From Molossus alvarezi (lineage: Eukaryota > Chordata > Mammalia > Chiroptera > Molossidae), in NCBI GenBank assembly GCA_037176705.1, contig CM073899.1, forward strand, positions 2,356,001 through 2,420,000: a DNA stretch of 64,000 nt, written 5' to 3'. Numbering within the stretch: the stretch's first letter is position 1; each line of letters opens with the position of its first letter. Shown piece after piece: positions 10,722 through 21,390 of the stretch. The notes under the pieces were generated by a model, which saw only the letters and a program-made list of their open reading frames with translations, had not been told where the DNA came from and did not search any database. A program made the translations under genes and the position numbers.

Positions 10722-11562
10722 TTTATGGCACATTTCAGTCTGTAAATGTTTATTTCATTCTCTTGCTTCATCACCAGACCTTGGTGGCCCTTCATGATCA
10801 CATAGCCAATACTTCCACCTGCGCAGACGAGGACTTGGCAGGATCATTTTATTGCATTTGTTGCAAAAAGCCACTTAGAATGTAGGGCAAAAGCAAACGG
10901 TAAAACATAAAATACTAACTTTTGTAGATGCTGTGAATGTAACCTTAAAAAAGTTTGTGGAGTATAGATTTTGACTTCGGCATTTATCTGCTGGATTCAT
11001 GTTTTCTCCGAGAGGCATAAACCTATTTTCTACTTTGTTTTTTTTTCTCAAATTTTCAAGACATAGATCTTAGTGAACAGCAGGACTTTGTGGAAAAAAA
11101 GGCAGGGAGAAGGGGATAAATGAAGAAAACATGAATAAACTCATGTCACTTTATCTCTCTTTAATGATTTTCATGTGGCAAACTCTACTTAACGGTTAAT
11201 TTTAGATTTAAATTCATTTAACATAGTGATCAGTTCACAGATTAATGCTTTCAAATATAACCTATAAAAAAAAAGACGATACTTATGAGACCAAAAATAA
11301 ATGAAAAAAAACACAACAACATATTTTGAACTTGATAGTCCCAGGAGGCAGGTGAGGAGGTCTGGGTAAAAGAACCCAGAGACAGTGGGGACTGAACAGA
11401 AATGTTCGTGAAACTGTTGATGGAGAAAAGAGAGCTCAAATTGGCTTCAGATAAAGGTAATCCGCATACTTTCTAACCAAGAAGAAAATTAAAAAACCAA
11501 ACTTTATTGAGGAAAATAATTTCTAGCATAATGTAGACTAGAGTTCATTTTTTAAAATACGT
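10722..11562. other. unique DNA, nothing recognised
   Basis: About 840 bp of moderately AT-rich sequence with no gene or repeat I can support. Confidence 0.4.
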
Positions 11563-11789
11563 GCCCTGGCCGATTTGGCTCAGTGGTAGACTGTTGGCCT
11601 GTGGACCAATGAGTCGTGGGTTTGATTCCGGTCAAGGGCATGTACCTTGGTTGCAGTTCATCCCGGCCCTGGTTGGGCAGTGAGGGAGGCAGCCAGTCGA
11701 TGTTTCTCTCTCCCTTTCTCTGTCTCTTTCTCTCTCTTACTCTATCTGAAGATAAATAGAAAAATATCCTCAGGTGAGGATTAAAAAAT
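11563..11789 (+). repeat. VES-type SINE, type B variant
   Basis: Head gccctggccgatttggctc, with gtcaagggcatgtaccttgg in place of the ctaagggcacgtac form, then CT-rich body and tail cctcaggtgaggatta. The variant middle is shared with the copies at 15083 and 34410 and marks an apparently older subgroup. Confidence 0.85.
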
Positions 11790-11818
11790 ACACACACACA
11801 CACACACACACACATATA
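11790..11818. repeat. (CA)n microsatellite at a SINE tail
   Basis: About 12 CA units followed by tatatg, directly after the A-rich tail of the SINE on its left. Microsatellites often grow from SINE tails. Confidence 0.9.
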
Positions 11819-12025
11819 TGTTTTCATTGATTTTTTTAGAGAGAGAGGAAGGGAGACAGAGATAGAAACATTGATTTGAGAGAGAAACATGGATTGGCTG
11901 CCTCCTGCATGTCCCCTACTGGGGATCAAGCCCACAACCCGGGCACGTGCCCTGATCGGGAATCCAACCGGGACCTCTCAGTACATGGGATGGCACTCAA
12001 CCCACTGAGCCACACCTGTCGGGCT
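11819..12025 (-). repeat. VES-type SINE, type A
   Basis: Minus-strand copy with tail homologue ttttcattgattttt at left and head homologue ctgagccacacctgtcgggct at right. It abuts the CA tract, giving a convergent pair with the SINE at 11563. Confidence 0.88.
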
Positions 12026-12027
12026 GA

Positions 12028-12150
12028 CTTGAATTAATTTTAATGGGCTATTTTTCCTTATGCTTATTGTTTACAGTATTACAGCTGTCCCCCTATCGAT
12101 CCCCCATTGCCCCCTTCCACCCAGTTCCTACTCCACCCAGGTTAATTGGC
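12028..12150 (-). mobile_element. L1 3' end fragment
   Basis: Contains cttattgtttacagtattacagctgtcccccta and the C-rich cccattgcccccttccaccc stretch. The same motif block recurs in antisense L1 3' ends at 19095, 23530 and 48425 in this window. Only the 3' untranslated part is present. Confidence 0.55.
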
Positions 12151-13680
12151 TATTAAAACATTTTAAATCTCATCAGTATTTTCTGAAAACAGTCTAGTGT
12201 TTGCATAAATATGGGTAAGAATATGCAGCATAGTCTTTTCAAATTTTTTTTTTTTTTAAAGAATGTCGTGATGTGGTAAAGCTTATTTTCCTAATTTAGA
12301 AGAAAATCACACAATTACATCTGCAATCTTATAATGATCATAGGATAACTGGCTCATCGGCTTAGTCATTTACATATGGCAGACAGAAATTCATTACTCT
12401 CAAAAATTAGTTGCAATGAATAAGCAATCAGGGTACAAGACCTTTATTGAATAGATTTTAACAAGATTTTTGAAACTGCAAAATGAAGAGGTGATAATCT
12501 GATGTGTTTTAGGAAATGCTATTAAATCTCATTTAGGGTTTCTGATGTCCTAAATTATAGACCAATTACTTTTCAAGTTGATTTTTATCTTTTAACTTCT
12601 TGCTGTTCTCTGTGAGATGTTCCTTCACATCTCATCGTGAAAAAAAAATTTTAGAAAACAAAAATTCTCATTCTAGCAAACATTGTGATATCTATTGGGA
12701 TATAGAAAGTTCAACTGCATGTCATAAACACAAACAATATAGGCCCTGGATTATGAAATATAATTAACGGAACAGATAGAGGCCAGATTTCACTAAGAAA
12801 AAGTAATATCTCACATAATAAGTGTGATTTTCGTTCTGACATACCTTATCATTTTGAATAGCACTACAATGAGAGGAGATTATATTTTAAAGTCACTCTT
12901 TGAAAATGCTAACCATAATTATTTTATTCCAGGGCATATTCTCTTTCTGGAGGTGTGAAACACATTTAATTAGATTTAAACCATCTTTTTCTTTCTTAAC
13001 CATAGTTCCTTGAATGAAACAGAAATTATAGCCATTTAGATATACTTTCAACTAATATGTATCTTTGCATTATATCTAGCCAAGAGACTAAACTAATTTT
13101 GCATTTTTCTAGGATTCATAGTTTAGCTCTATTTTTTAACATTTCTGACAGAATAATTGAAGAGTAGCACACACATTGGCAGGCCTGTGAGATATAAGCC
13201 ATTCTGAATGGTTCATAACATCTGTGGGACCTCTCTGATTCTTCTGGACATGAGGCTCTCTAAGCTGTTTTTTCTTTTAATTATCATACAAGATATTTTT
13301 TATCTCACTGATGTGAATCCACCCACCCTCACTAACCAGGCCAGGGAGGGTTTTCCTGAGTTGACGTGTCCAAAAGCAAAAAGCTAAATGACCAACACCT
13401 GGAGGACTTGCCTAGGCAGCACCTGAAGTGGCATGTCCCGTCACTTCAAGTGCAACATACCCACAGACTGAAACAGGAGTGAAGCAAGAGTCATGGTACA
13501 GGCACTTGGAGACTCAAATATAGAACTGTTTTTAGGACGTTCTCAAGTCCTGCCTTTTGCCACTAAATGATTAACTAACTTCGGAAACTTCTCCTCGGTC
13601 TCCCGACTGGAAGGCTTGGACCTTGAAGACCACCTGAACAGTCAACGGATTTGGACACTCTGATAATTTTCTCTTAGATG
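12151..13680. other. unique AT-rich DNA, nothing recognised
   Basis: About 1.5 kb without recognisable gene or repeat. Confidence 0.4.
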
Positions 13681-13872
13681 TGTTTTTATTGATTTTTTAG
13701 AGGGAGAGATAGAAACATCAATGTGAGAGAGAAACATCCATCGGCTGCCTCCTGCATGCCCCCTGCTGGGGATCAAGCCTGAAACTCAGGCCTGTGCCTT
13801 CAATGGGACTCGAACCAGTGACCTCTTGGTGCATGGATGATGTCCAACCAGCTGAGCTATACCAGCTGGGCT
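13681..13872 (-). repeat. VES-type SINE, type A, older
   Basis: Minus-strand copy with the gaaacatcaatgtgagagag segment, gcctcctgcatgccccctg and a diverged head. The cggcctgtgcc-like middle and divergence suggest an older subfamily. Confidence 0.82.
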
Positions 13873-14234
13873 TTTCTTTTTTAATTTTTTGGGGGCTGTC
13901 GGATTACTTTTAAGTAACCAGTGCCTGTATACCTAACTTCAGATGAGCTCTTCCTATCAGTGATCTGCCCGAGACTGTGCCTTAGAGTCACTCTCCAGAT
14001 TCTCCTTTTCTGTCTCTTGCCTCTCATTTCCTTCTTCCCACTTCTTGAAAGACAGGCATGCCCCTCACCCAACCTGGGCCCTAGACCATGCTGCACCGCA
14101 GAGTGCCATGCCATTCTGAGAACCAAAAGGTCATTTTAAATGTTTGTTGGGGGGCACCCTCCTTAATGACTCCCCAGCGACAGCGGAGTGGGTCCCACTG
14201 AACCCGGCGGGCTGGGAACCTGGTGCCCTGGCTG

Positions 14235-14395
14235 GCAGCCCATCCTTGGCACTTTCTCGGGCCTTAATTTGACCATCTGTAAAATGGACATCTTGATAGC
14301 ATTGCTTCCTGGAGCTTGTGTAAGGATTAAACATTGGAATGATATGCAAGGTGCTTGAAGCAAGGCCCCACATGTAAGTGGTGCACACAGTTTGT
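14235..14395 (+). repeat. MIR or L2 relic
   Basis: The segment ccatctgtaaaatggacatc, then gtgtaaggattaaac and gcaaggtgcttgaagcaagg follow the order of the shared MIR/L2 3' consensus (tctgtaaaatgggg, aggattaaatgag, taaagtgcttagcac). Highly diverged, as expected for these ancient elements. I cannot separate MIR from L2 here. Confidence 0.55.
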
Positions 14396-14848
14396 TATGA
14401 TAATCGAGCAGCACAGGCTCCAGAGTGGGTGGTTCCTGCCGTGCCCAGGTTTCTGAGCAGGCGGAGGGAGCACGGGCGCTGGAGACAACGTGCCAGGCTG
14501 CGCGCCCACGCCCGAGGGCGCACGGGGAGGGCTCTCCTGGCACAGGCCCTGCAAGGCGCGGGCACCGCCAAGTGCCCTGGAATGCGCCCTGGACAGGAAC
14601 GGTGCCCACCTCACCCACCCTTCCGCTCTAACCCTTCTTTCTCTAGGATGTGCGTGTTCGAGAAGGAAAACGCTCTCCAACAGCCACACCTGCAGGTGAC
14701 AGGCTGCTTCCCGTTCAACGTGACCAGATGGCCAGACCCGCAGAATTCTCTGGGTGCGGTGGATACAAGACCTCACTGCTGTCAGACTCTGCTTAAAGGA
14801 AAAACACAGCTGTAGGTGTGAGTCGGAACCCATTTTATAAAATCCATT
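14396..14848. other. GC-rich unique DNA
   Basis: GC-rich between about 14440 and 14630. Several overlapping frames of 68-209 residues cross it on both strands. None has recognisable domain content and I regard them as chance frames. Confidence 0.35.
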
Positions 14849-14895
14849 CAATAAACATTTATTCAAAATTGTGCCCGTCACATCAAACTCCATCC
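14849..14895 (-). repeat. possible L2 3' end relic
   Basis: The segment attcaataaacatttattc is the complement of the L2/MIR-type 3' end around ctcaataaatgtttgttgaat. Short and therefore weakly supported. Confidence 0.3.
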
Positions 14896-15082
14896 TTAAC
14901 ATCTCTTGCTGTCTGAGGTCTGTTGATGATGAACACATGGCAGGATGCGTGTACATGCAAAGTCACTGTACACACTCTAACTGATTTATTAAGTATGTAG
15001 GAAACATCTGGTCTCAATCCTGACAACATTTTTAGAATTGTATTTAACCTTTAGTAATAATGCTTATTTAAATTACTAGTGG

Positions 15083-15292
15083 TGCCCTGGCTGGTTGGGC
15101 TCAGCGATTAGAGTGTCCCCCATAGACCAATGAGTCTTGGGTTTGATTCCCGTCAAGGGAATGTGCCTTGGTTGTGATTTGTCCTGGAGGCAACAGGTTG
15201 ATGTGTGTGTCTCTCTCTCATCCCCTCCCACTCTATTTGAAGATAAATGGAAAAATATCCTCGGGTAAGGATTAAAAAAATAATAATAATAA
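15083..15292 (+). repeat. VES-type SINE, type B variant
   Basis: Head gccctggctggttgggctc and tail cctcgggtaaggattaaaa with an (AAT)n-like extension. About 30 bp is missing in the middle, after ttgtgatttgtcctgg. Belongs with the copies at 11563 and 34410. Confidence 0.83.
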
Positions 15293-15300
15293 AATAAAAT

Positions 15301-16125
15301 TACCAAAATTTTATATCCATTTGATACTTGCACTCACACATGATAAATGAGAAAGAGTTCTCCCTTTGTCGTGATTCTTACTTGACATATAACATAATTT
15401 TAGCTATATCATACATTGAATTATTTTAAAAGAAACCATAAGAATCTATTAATGTTTTTATTCTTTTTGAATTAGTCATAAAATCAACTTAGTTTAAGCA
15501 GAACAGTTTTGTTTCACACCAAACATTTTGTATCTCTTTGTATCAACGTTTCAAATCATTTATTCAGTGTGTTCTCTCTCTCTCTTACAATCGTTCTGAT
15601 TTGGCTGATACATTATGTGGTCAGTCTAATGTTTATCTTATTTATCTTGGCTTGAGTATTTTTAATAGTATGTCACAGAGACCTTCAGTAAGTATTTTTC
15701 AATACATTTTATAATATCACTAAAAATAAATATTAACATAACTATTTAAATTGAAAAACAGTTGCAGGGTTTTTCTATCTGAATAAGACTGGTTTTATGG
15801 CAAGAACTGGCTTTGCAAACTTATTTACAGGATGGACACTCTTTCTAAGCATAATGGGCTAAATATGCCTTTCTGAAATAAAAGTGGGGGAGTCTATACT
15901 ACTTTCAACACTAAAGATTAAACAATAATCAATACATTGTTTCTAAAGTGCATGAATATAAAAACTTGTATTCTTAGCAAATGTGTGATGAGATCATACT
16001 CTTTTAAGGAGTTTTGAATGCATTGGGTTAAACAGAATGATTCTTAAGCCAAAGAGGAACAGGAAAAAAATTTTGCCACTGGAACAGGTGAGCGAATTCT
16101 TTCCAGAACTTGAGACAGTGAATGA
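15301..16125. other. AT-rich DNA, nothing recognised
   Basis: About 800 bp of AT-rich sequence ahead of a sharp change in base composition. No gene or repeat identified. Confidence 0.4.
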
Positions 16126-16136
16126 CTCCATCAATA

Positions 16137-16570
16137 CAGCCTCCGGCAGCCTCCAGTGCACCGCGGGCAAGTGCAGCGGGCTCAGACCCAGCCGTGGGTG
16201 CCGCCAAGCGCACGGCTCTCTCCCCGGGGCCTCCCATTCTGCTGGATCCCGGGCTCTCTGGGCTGCGCCGCTGTGACCCTGAAGGGGCCAGGCAGGGACA
16301 GGGTGCGGGGGAAGGGCCAGCTTCCAGGGGGGGCTTTCACCCGGTGCCAGGGGGCATAGCGGCCCGTGGGAAGTAGATCCCAGGCCAGGGGGTGACCTTG
16401 GGATGAGGACTGGGGTCTATTCTGTCACGGTAAGCCACCGTGTCCAGCGACGAGGTCGGCGCCGAGCGAGGACGCTGCACCTTGCGACTGACTGCGTTAG
16501 CCCTGCAGGGGCGCCGAGGGGCGGCCCAGGGGCGGCTCCCCGAGGGGAAAGGAGACGCCGTGGGAATGAA
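16137..16570. promoter_or_regulatory. orphan CpG island-like segment with two GC boxes
   Basis: The sequence changes abruptly from AT-rich to GC-rich with many CpGs. My hand count gives about 35 CpGs in about 430 bp, roughly three quarters of expectation, so it would meet usual CpG island criteria. The densest part is 16440-16560, with two GGGGCGG boxes at 16518-16524 and 16529-16535. No exon is evident on either strand. It could be a promoter for an unannotated non-coding transcript, an enhancer or an old GC-rich insert. Function is inferred only from composition. Confidence 0.5.
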
Positions 16571-16628
16571 AGAGGCAGAGAGCTCTGCCGTCAACTCAGG
16601 ACTGCTCACCAGCGTGCCTGCGCACATC

Positions 16629-16760
16629 GCTGATGATGAAAGAGTATGGGCGTAGCTAAAACTGCCCAAATACAAAGATACACAAAACAAAAGGCAAATA
16701 TTCAATATAAAACTGAATTAAATGTCAATTTGAAAAATGGAGAAGCTAATTTATAAATGC
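16629..16760 (+). other. source of a 132-bp local duplication
   Basis: This unique AT-rich stretch reappears at 17237-17368 with no gaps and about six mismatches by my alignment. The mismatches sit in the first 60 bp and the last 65 bp look identical. See the SINE at 17143. Confidence 0.9.
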
Positions 16761-16965
16761 GTTTAACCATAACATACCATTATAAAACATTATATTATAC
16801 AATCTATTTTCATATCAAATACATTTAACTTTAATAAAATATTCTGGCTTGGGTTTTAATATGTCCAGATTCCTCATTAATAACAAGTTATTCAATCTTA
16901 TATGGGTGCTCAGTTTTTATCTGTAGAAGAATCATAATCTTACTCCTAAATGTGAGGTGCTGGCT

Positions 16966-17085
16966 GGGAAATAAGCTTATTGTGGTGGTCATTTTGCATA
17001 TCAGCATACATTAAATCATTATGTTGTCACCTTACATTTATATAATGTTGTAGGTCAATTATATCTCAATAAAACTGGAAAGTAT
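16966..17085 (+). mobile_element. L1 3' end fragment, old
   Basis: Matches the remembered order of an old L1 3' untranslated region: ttattgtggtggtcatttt, atcattatgttgtcacc, tataatgttgtaggtcaatt, atctcaataaaactgg. Only the 3' end is present, as for a strongly 5'-truncated insertion. Confidence 0.6.
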
Positions 17086-17142
17086 ATCTTTTACCTGTTT
17101 GGGAGGTCTTCCACTAATATTTCTAAAGTATTCATCTGAGAG

Positions 17143-17520
17143 CCCTGGCCGGTTTGGCTCAGCAGTTAGAGTGTTGGCCTGTGGTCCAGAGAGACCCATG
17201 TTTGGTTCCCGCTAAGGGCATATACCTCGGTTGCAGGTTGATGATAAAAGACTATGGGCGTAGTTAAAATTGCCCAAATACAAAGATACACAAAACAAAA
17301 GCCAAATATTCAATATAAAACTGAATTAAATGTCAATTTGAAAAATGGAGAAGCTAATTTATAAATGCCGGCCCTGGTTGGGTCGTGCGGGTGGCAACCA
17401 CTCGATGTGTCCCTTTCACATCGATGTTTCTCACTCTCTTTTTCTTCCTCTCTCTCCCTCCCACTCTACCTGAACAAAAAATGGAAAAATGTCCTCGGGT
17501 GAGGATTAAAAAAAAAAAGA
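17143..17520 (+). repeat. VES-type SINE, type B, split by a 132-bp templated insert
   Basis: SINE sequence runs from 17143 to cctcggttgcag at 17236 and resumes at cggccctggttggg at 17369. The intervening 132 bp copies 16629-16760 in the same orientation and replaces roughly the tttgtcc of the SINE. A duplication of about 13 bp (attcatctgagag at 17130-17142, attcaactgagag at 17521-17533) frames the whole, so the insert entered after the SINE had integrated. It lies 63 bp from the inverted SINE at 17584. Confidence 0.88.
17237..17368 (+). repeat. 132-bp copy of 16629-16760 inside a SINE
   Basis: Ungapped match, offset 608 bp. Starts gttgatgataaaag (source gctgatgatgaaag) and ends ttataaatgc, identical to the source end. 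It has no A-tail and no target-site duplication of its own, which argues against retrotransposition and for copying during DNA repair. Confidence 0.88.
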
Positions 17521-17583
17521 ATTCAACTGAGAGTGATCATACATTCAGTGCACTTGTGTACTAAATTTGCTTTAGTATTTTTT

Positions 17584-17826
17584 TTATCCTCACCGGAGGA
17601 CATTTTTCCATTTTTTTGTTCAGATAGAAGGGGAAGGAGAGAGAGGAAGAGAAAGATAGAGAGAAACATCGATGTGAAAGGGACATATCGAGTGGCTGCC
17701 AACCACACGACCAACCAGGGCCGGGGACAAACTGCAACAGAGGTACGTGCCCTTAACAGGAACCGAACCCGGGTCTCTCTGGACTGCAGGCCGACGCTCT
17801 AACTGCTGAGCCTAACTGGCCAGGGC
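17584..17826 (-). repeat. VES-type SINE, type B
   Basis: Full-length minus-strand copy between perfect 16-bp duplications tgctttagtatttttt (17568-17583 and 17827-17842). Pairs in inverted orientation with the SINE at 17143. Confidence 0.92.
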
Positions 17827-17875
17827 TGCTTTAGTATTTTTTGTTCTTGTTTTTGTAAATTGTCTTTTTTTTTTT

Positions 17876-17930
17876 TCACTTGAAACCTATATAATTTTAT
17901 TAACCAATGCCACCTCAATAAATTCAGTAA
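17876..17930 (+). mobile_element. short L1 3' end
   Basis: Matches the end of an old L1: cacttgaaacctatataattttattaaccaatg followed by ccacctcaataaattcag. Preceded by a run of T. Too short for subfamily assignment. Confidence 0.45.
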
Positions 17931-17932
17931 CA

Positions 17933-18425
17933 TTTTTTTCGAAAGAAGTAACAGACAAACTTTATTCAAATACAATTTTTTCTTGGAGCCCTCTATGATT
18001 GTTTGCAAATTTCCCATTATTCACACACAGGAGTTAAGGTGAGTAGCAGTAATTACCCATCACAAAGGTGAACAGTGAAAATAAGTCCAAATACCCACTG
18101 CTGCTGCTGCCGTGGGTTGTCTGTGTGATAGTGGAGGTTACTAAGCTGTATTGGATGAGTCCAGTATTGCGTTGTCTAGTGAACTCAAAATGTGGTTTCT
18201 TTGCATCACCAAGAACTGAAGCAACCTGTCACTTAATTCTGATGATTTCTACATGACCAGCTGAGAAAACACTAACAATCACTGGAGTTGTTCGTGTACC
18301 TCTCCTTTGCCTAAGTTATCTCCCATGGTGGTGGCAATGTCTGATTTTATACTCCGAGTATTTGTCGACTGCATTAATGACTTTTGGAAGTGTGTCTCTG
18401 TTGAGTGAGAGACAGAAGGATACCT
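17933..18425 (-). pseudogene. possible processed pseudogene, parent unknown
   Basis: Read on the minus strand the segment ends with an AATAAA hexamer (complement of 17961-17966), about 20 nt later followed by a run of seven A (complement of 17933-17939), which is the layout of a polyadenylated mRNA 3' end. Upstream, one minus-strand frame near 18100-18290 gives a protein-like stretch including VASVLGDAKKPHFEFTRQ. A stop interrupts the same frame. I do not recognise the parent gene and I found no clear flanking duplication, so this remains tentative. Confidence 0.25.
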
Positions 18426-19094
18426 TTTCCATTCATCTTATTATTATTATTTTTTTATTCATTTAAGCTTAAATCAGAATCCCAGGTGCCCTGTGATGGA
18501 GAAGGGGCTCTTTGATCCCTGGACCAATGAGGACTGGTGTTTCTGTACATCTGACCGTGACGGAACGAGAGCCTGGGTACTCTACCATCTCTGTGTCTGT
18601 TCATTGCCTGTGATGCAGAAAGGGGCTCTGGAACGGGTCAGGTCTTCGTTCCTGCAGAGGCTTGTGGATAACTTAGATGGCTCTTAAATTAAAAAGTTTT
18701 TGTTTGGGTGGACCAATGAAAATAAATACTGGCTTAAATAAATTAAATAATCCTAAAATGCTCAGAAATATAAAGAAAGTTAATCTCTAAATCATTGATA
18801 TACATTTAATTTTTATAAAAACTAATCCAGAAATATATTGTGAATCTAGGTTCATATGACTTCGCTTACATTTTTAGCAAATAAGACTAATTTAATAAAA
18901 ATTGTTTAGTGAAAACAGCTATGCCTACTCTGATTTGTCAGTGTCAGGTACAATACAAATTTATTTGGGTACGTTTTTCTTAAACATACACAAGTTTAGT
19001 GGTCAAATGAACTCTCATCCATTGTATTTTTGTATTATAGAAAAATTATTTTAACTAAATGTTAAATATTTTGAGAGATTTTATTAAACGGCAG
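18426..19094. other. unique DNA with a weak internal duplication
   Basis: tgtgatggagaaggggctct at 18494 is echoed by tgtgatgcagaaaggggctc at 18609. The repeats sit in otherwise unremarkable AT-rich sequence. No gene recognised. Confidence 0.35.
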
Positions 19095-19520
19095 CAGTAA
19101 TAATAATTATTTTATTTTTAATGTTTATTGTTGACAGTATTACAGATGTTCCCCCCTTTTTCTCTCATTTTCCCACATCCACCCAACCCCCACCACACCC
19201 CAGAACTTCCTCACACTATTGATTGAGTCCATGGGCTATGCATATATGTTCTTGGTTAATCTCTTCCCATTCCCCCCAACCCTCTTCCCTCTGAGATCAA
19301 TCAGTCTGTTCAATGCTTACTATTTTGTTCATTAGATCCCACATATAAATAAGTGTAAGTAAGATCATGTGATATTTATCTCTTCCTGACTGGTTTATTT
19401 CACTTAGTACAGTAGTCTTCCATGCATGCTATTGCAAAGGGTAACAGATTCTTCCTTTTTACAGCTATGTAGTATTCCCTTGTATAAATGTATATAGCAT
19501 GACCACTTGGAGACAATTTT
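19095..19520 (-). mobile_element. L1 3' end fragment
   Basis: Antisense copy of an L1 3' region: tttattgttgacagtattacag, a C/T-rich block, then cccacatataaataagtg, tttcacttagtacagtag and gctatgtagtattcccttgtat. This is the usual order of an L1 3' untranslated region read backwards. About 425 bp, moderately diverged. Confidence 0.7.
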
Positions 19521-20012
19521 CAAGATCTTTAGTTGACAGGAAACTGGACTGGCATTGAGTTAAGTAACAGGTAATCATCGGATACTGAGATCCTTTTTAA
19601 GTAAACAGACTCCTGCAACATTGACGACCAAGCCTGATTCTAAGTTGAATGATTCCACATCTTATTTTTCGCATACCACAAAAAGGATGTATCTTTGTGT
19701 CACGTGAATGAACGTGATCACTTTTTCCATTTTGAGATGTTTGTAGGTGGAGAAAGTTGTTCTCTAGGCTATGCAAGTCACCTGCACGTTGGTACATCTC
19801 ACACAGTTCTCAGTGCCCCCTGCTGCCCATTGCTGAGAGGTTTCTCCGACATGGGACTTTCAGTGGACAGATCAGAATGAGTTGGTCACCCTGCTGATAG
19901 TGAGTTATACGGGTTAAAAGATGTGAGCAATATAAGTGGCCGAGTCTATTTTAGTAGCAGCAGTGATATAAAAACAGAAGTGTGGGTGTTTGCTTCTTGC
20001 TTTTAAAGAAAC
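19521..20012. other. unique DNA, nothing recognised
   Basis: About 490 bp, no gene or repeat identified. Confidence 0.4.
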
Positions 20013-20017
20013 AGGTG

Positions 20018-20048
<31 letters not shown>

Positions 20049-20074
20049 ATGTGTATGTGTGTGTGTGTGTGTGT
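20013..20074. repeat. (GT)n microsatellite
   Basis: About 30 GT units with TT and TA interruptions. Frames across it are repeat translations. Confidence 0.95.
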
Positions 20075-21286
20075 TCCAATTTGGTCCCAGATCTCTGAAT
20101 TTTATTTGCTAAAACTTTTTCATTATCCTCCCCCATATTTTTGTCTTTGTAGGAAAAACAATCAATATTCACTGTTGAAACTGAAACTGAACATTGCAAA
20201 AAAATTATTGATTGATTGATTTTAATGTAGCAATAGCATATCACATATTTGTAATCTTTGGTATTATTATTAAATTAGTCTAACCTCACAGACCCCTGAA
20301 GTGTATTTTAAAGTAAGTTTTCAGTTTGTTATAGAATATAAATAAGCACAAAAATGATACTACTTGAAAAATTAATTTTATTTGCTTTTTTATAATATCT
20401 GAATCTAAAATGTTACAAAATATGTTAAAATCTTAGCAAATATTAACCAATTTTGGTGAACGTGTTTCCATGATTTATTGTTTATTGACTTTATAATACG
20501 GAAGAATATTCTTTTTTAATGTGTGTAATCTGCCTAGATTCTGGGTTTTCTTATATGAATGTTCTGTCTTTTATGTTCACGCTATCATGTCCTTCAATAT
20601 TTAGGAAACAAGGATATTTCCATGGAAAAAAAAGCTACGTTATTTTTTATATTCATGTCACTTTGCATGTTTATCACCAAATGTTTTATTGTCACTTGAA
20701 TATAATGGGCGAGAGTGTATCATTTCTCAGGAACTCACAATTCTATTTTAATCAAGTGTCAAATCTCCTTAATGATTTTGGGAGGTGGGTGGGCATGGAG
20801 GGAGCTTGCCCAGATCAGATCCTAAAAATAAAATAAAATAATATCCAGAATACTTTTTTTGTACTAAAAACTAATTTTTAGATACCACCAACGGTCCCTG
20901 GAAAAGTCACCAAGACTTCCCCTTTCAGCCCGCCGCGGGACCGCTGTTGAGAACTGTGCTGCTGGTCCCTGCCGAGCTGCTCGGGAGGAGTGGGGCTTCC
21001 CGGGCTCAGGCGAGAGCTCGCGAGCCACCTGCCAATTCTGTCACTGCTGTAAGTGGTGCTGTGTGGGAAGTCCCTAGAGACTGGTCAATGCCCTCGTGTC
21101 CTGTCTTCAAACTTGGAGAAAACACAGAGTAAGCCAGAAAATTCTGTCAAATTGTCCTGTATTTATCAGAGCTGGTGATGTTTTGCTAATAATGAAAGGC
21201 AACAGCAGCATGGTATCAGCCATGATTTCACTTCTTTAAAACAATAACTTGTCCAGAATCGTACTTCAATTGGAATCTCGTACCTT
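20075..21286. other. unique DNA, nothing recognised
   Basis: About 1.2 kb; AT-rich to 20880, then a GC-richer patch to 21130. No gene or named repeat recognised. Confidence 0.4.
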
Positions 21287-21390
21287 CTATGCTAGTGGTT
21301 TGCAGCTGGGGCACCCACCTTAGACTTGCCTATGGAATTTAATAAACAGACACCTGTCTGATGCCTACCACAGGACTGCAGAATTCCCGT
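21287..21390 (+). mobile_element. possible hAT-type DNA transposon relic
   Basis: gctagtggtttgcagctggggcac resembles the cagtggttctcaac terminus of mammalian hAT-Charlie elements, with a following stretch compatible with a MER20-like interior. Only one end is visible. Confidence 0.35.

Noticed and set aside
14327..14956. 209-residue minus-strand frame
   Set aside because: It crosses a MIR/L2 relic and has no domain; other frames overlap it.
18494..18629. Duplicated ggagaaggggctct motif as a gene-family remnant
   Set aside because: The shared part is only about 20 bp and the surroundings do not align.
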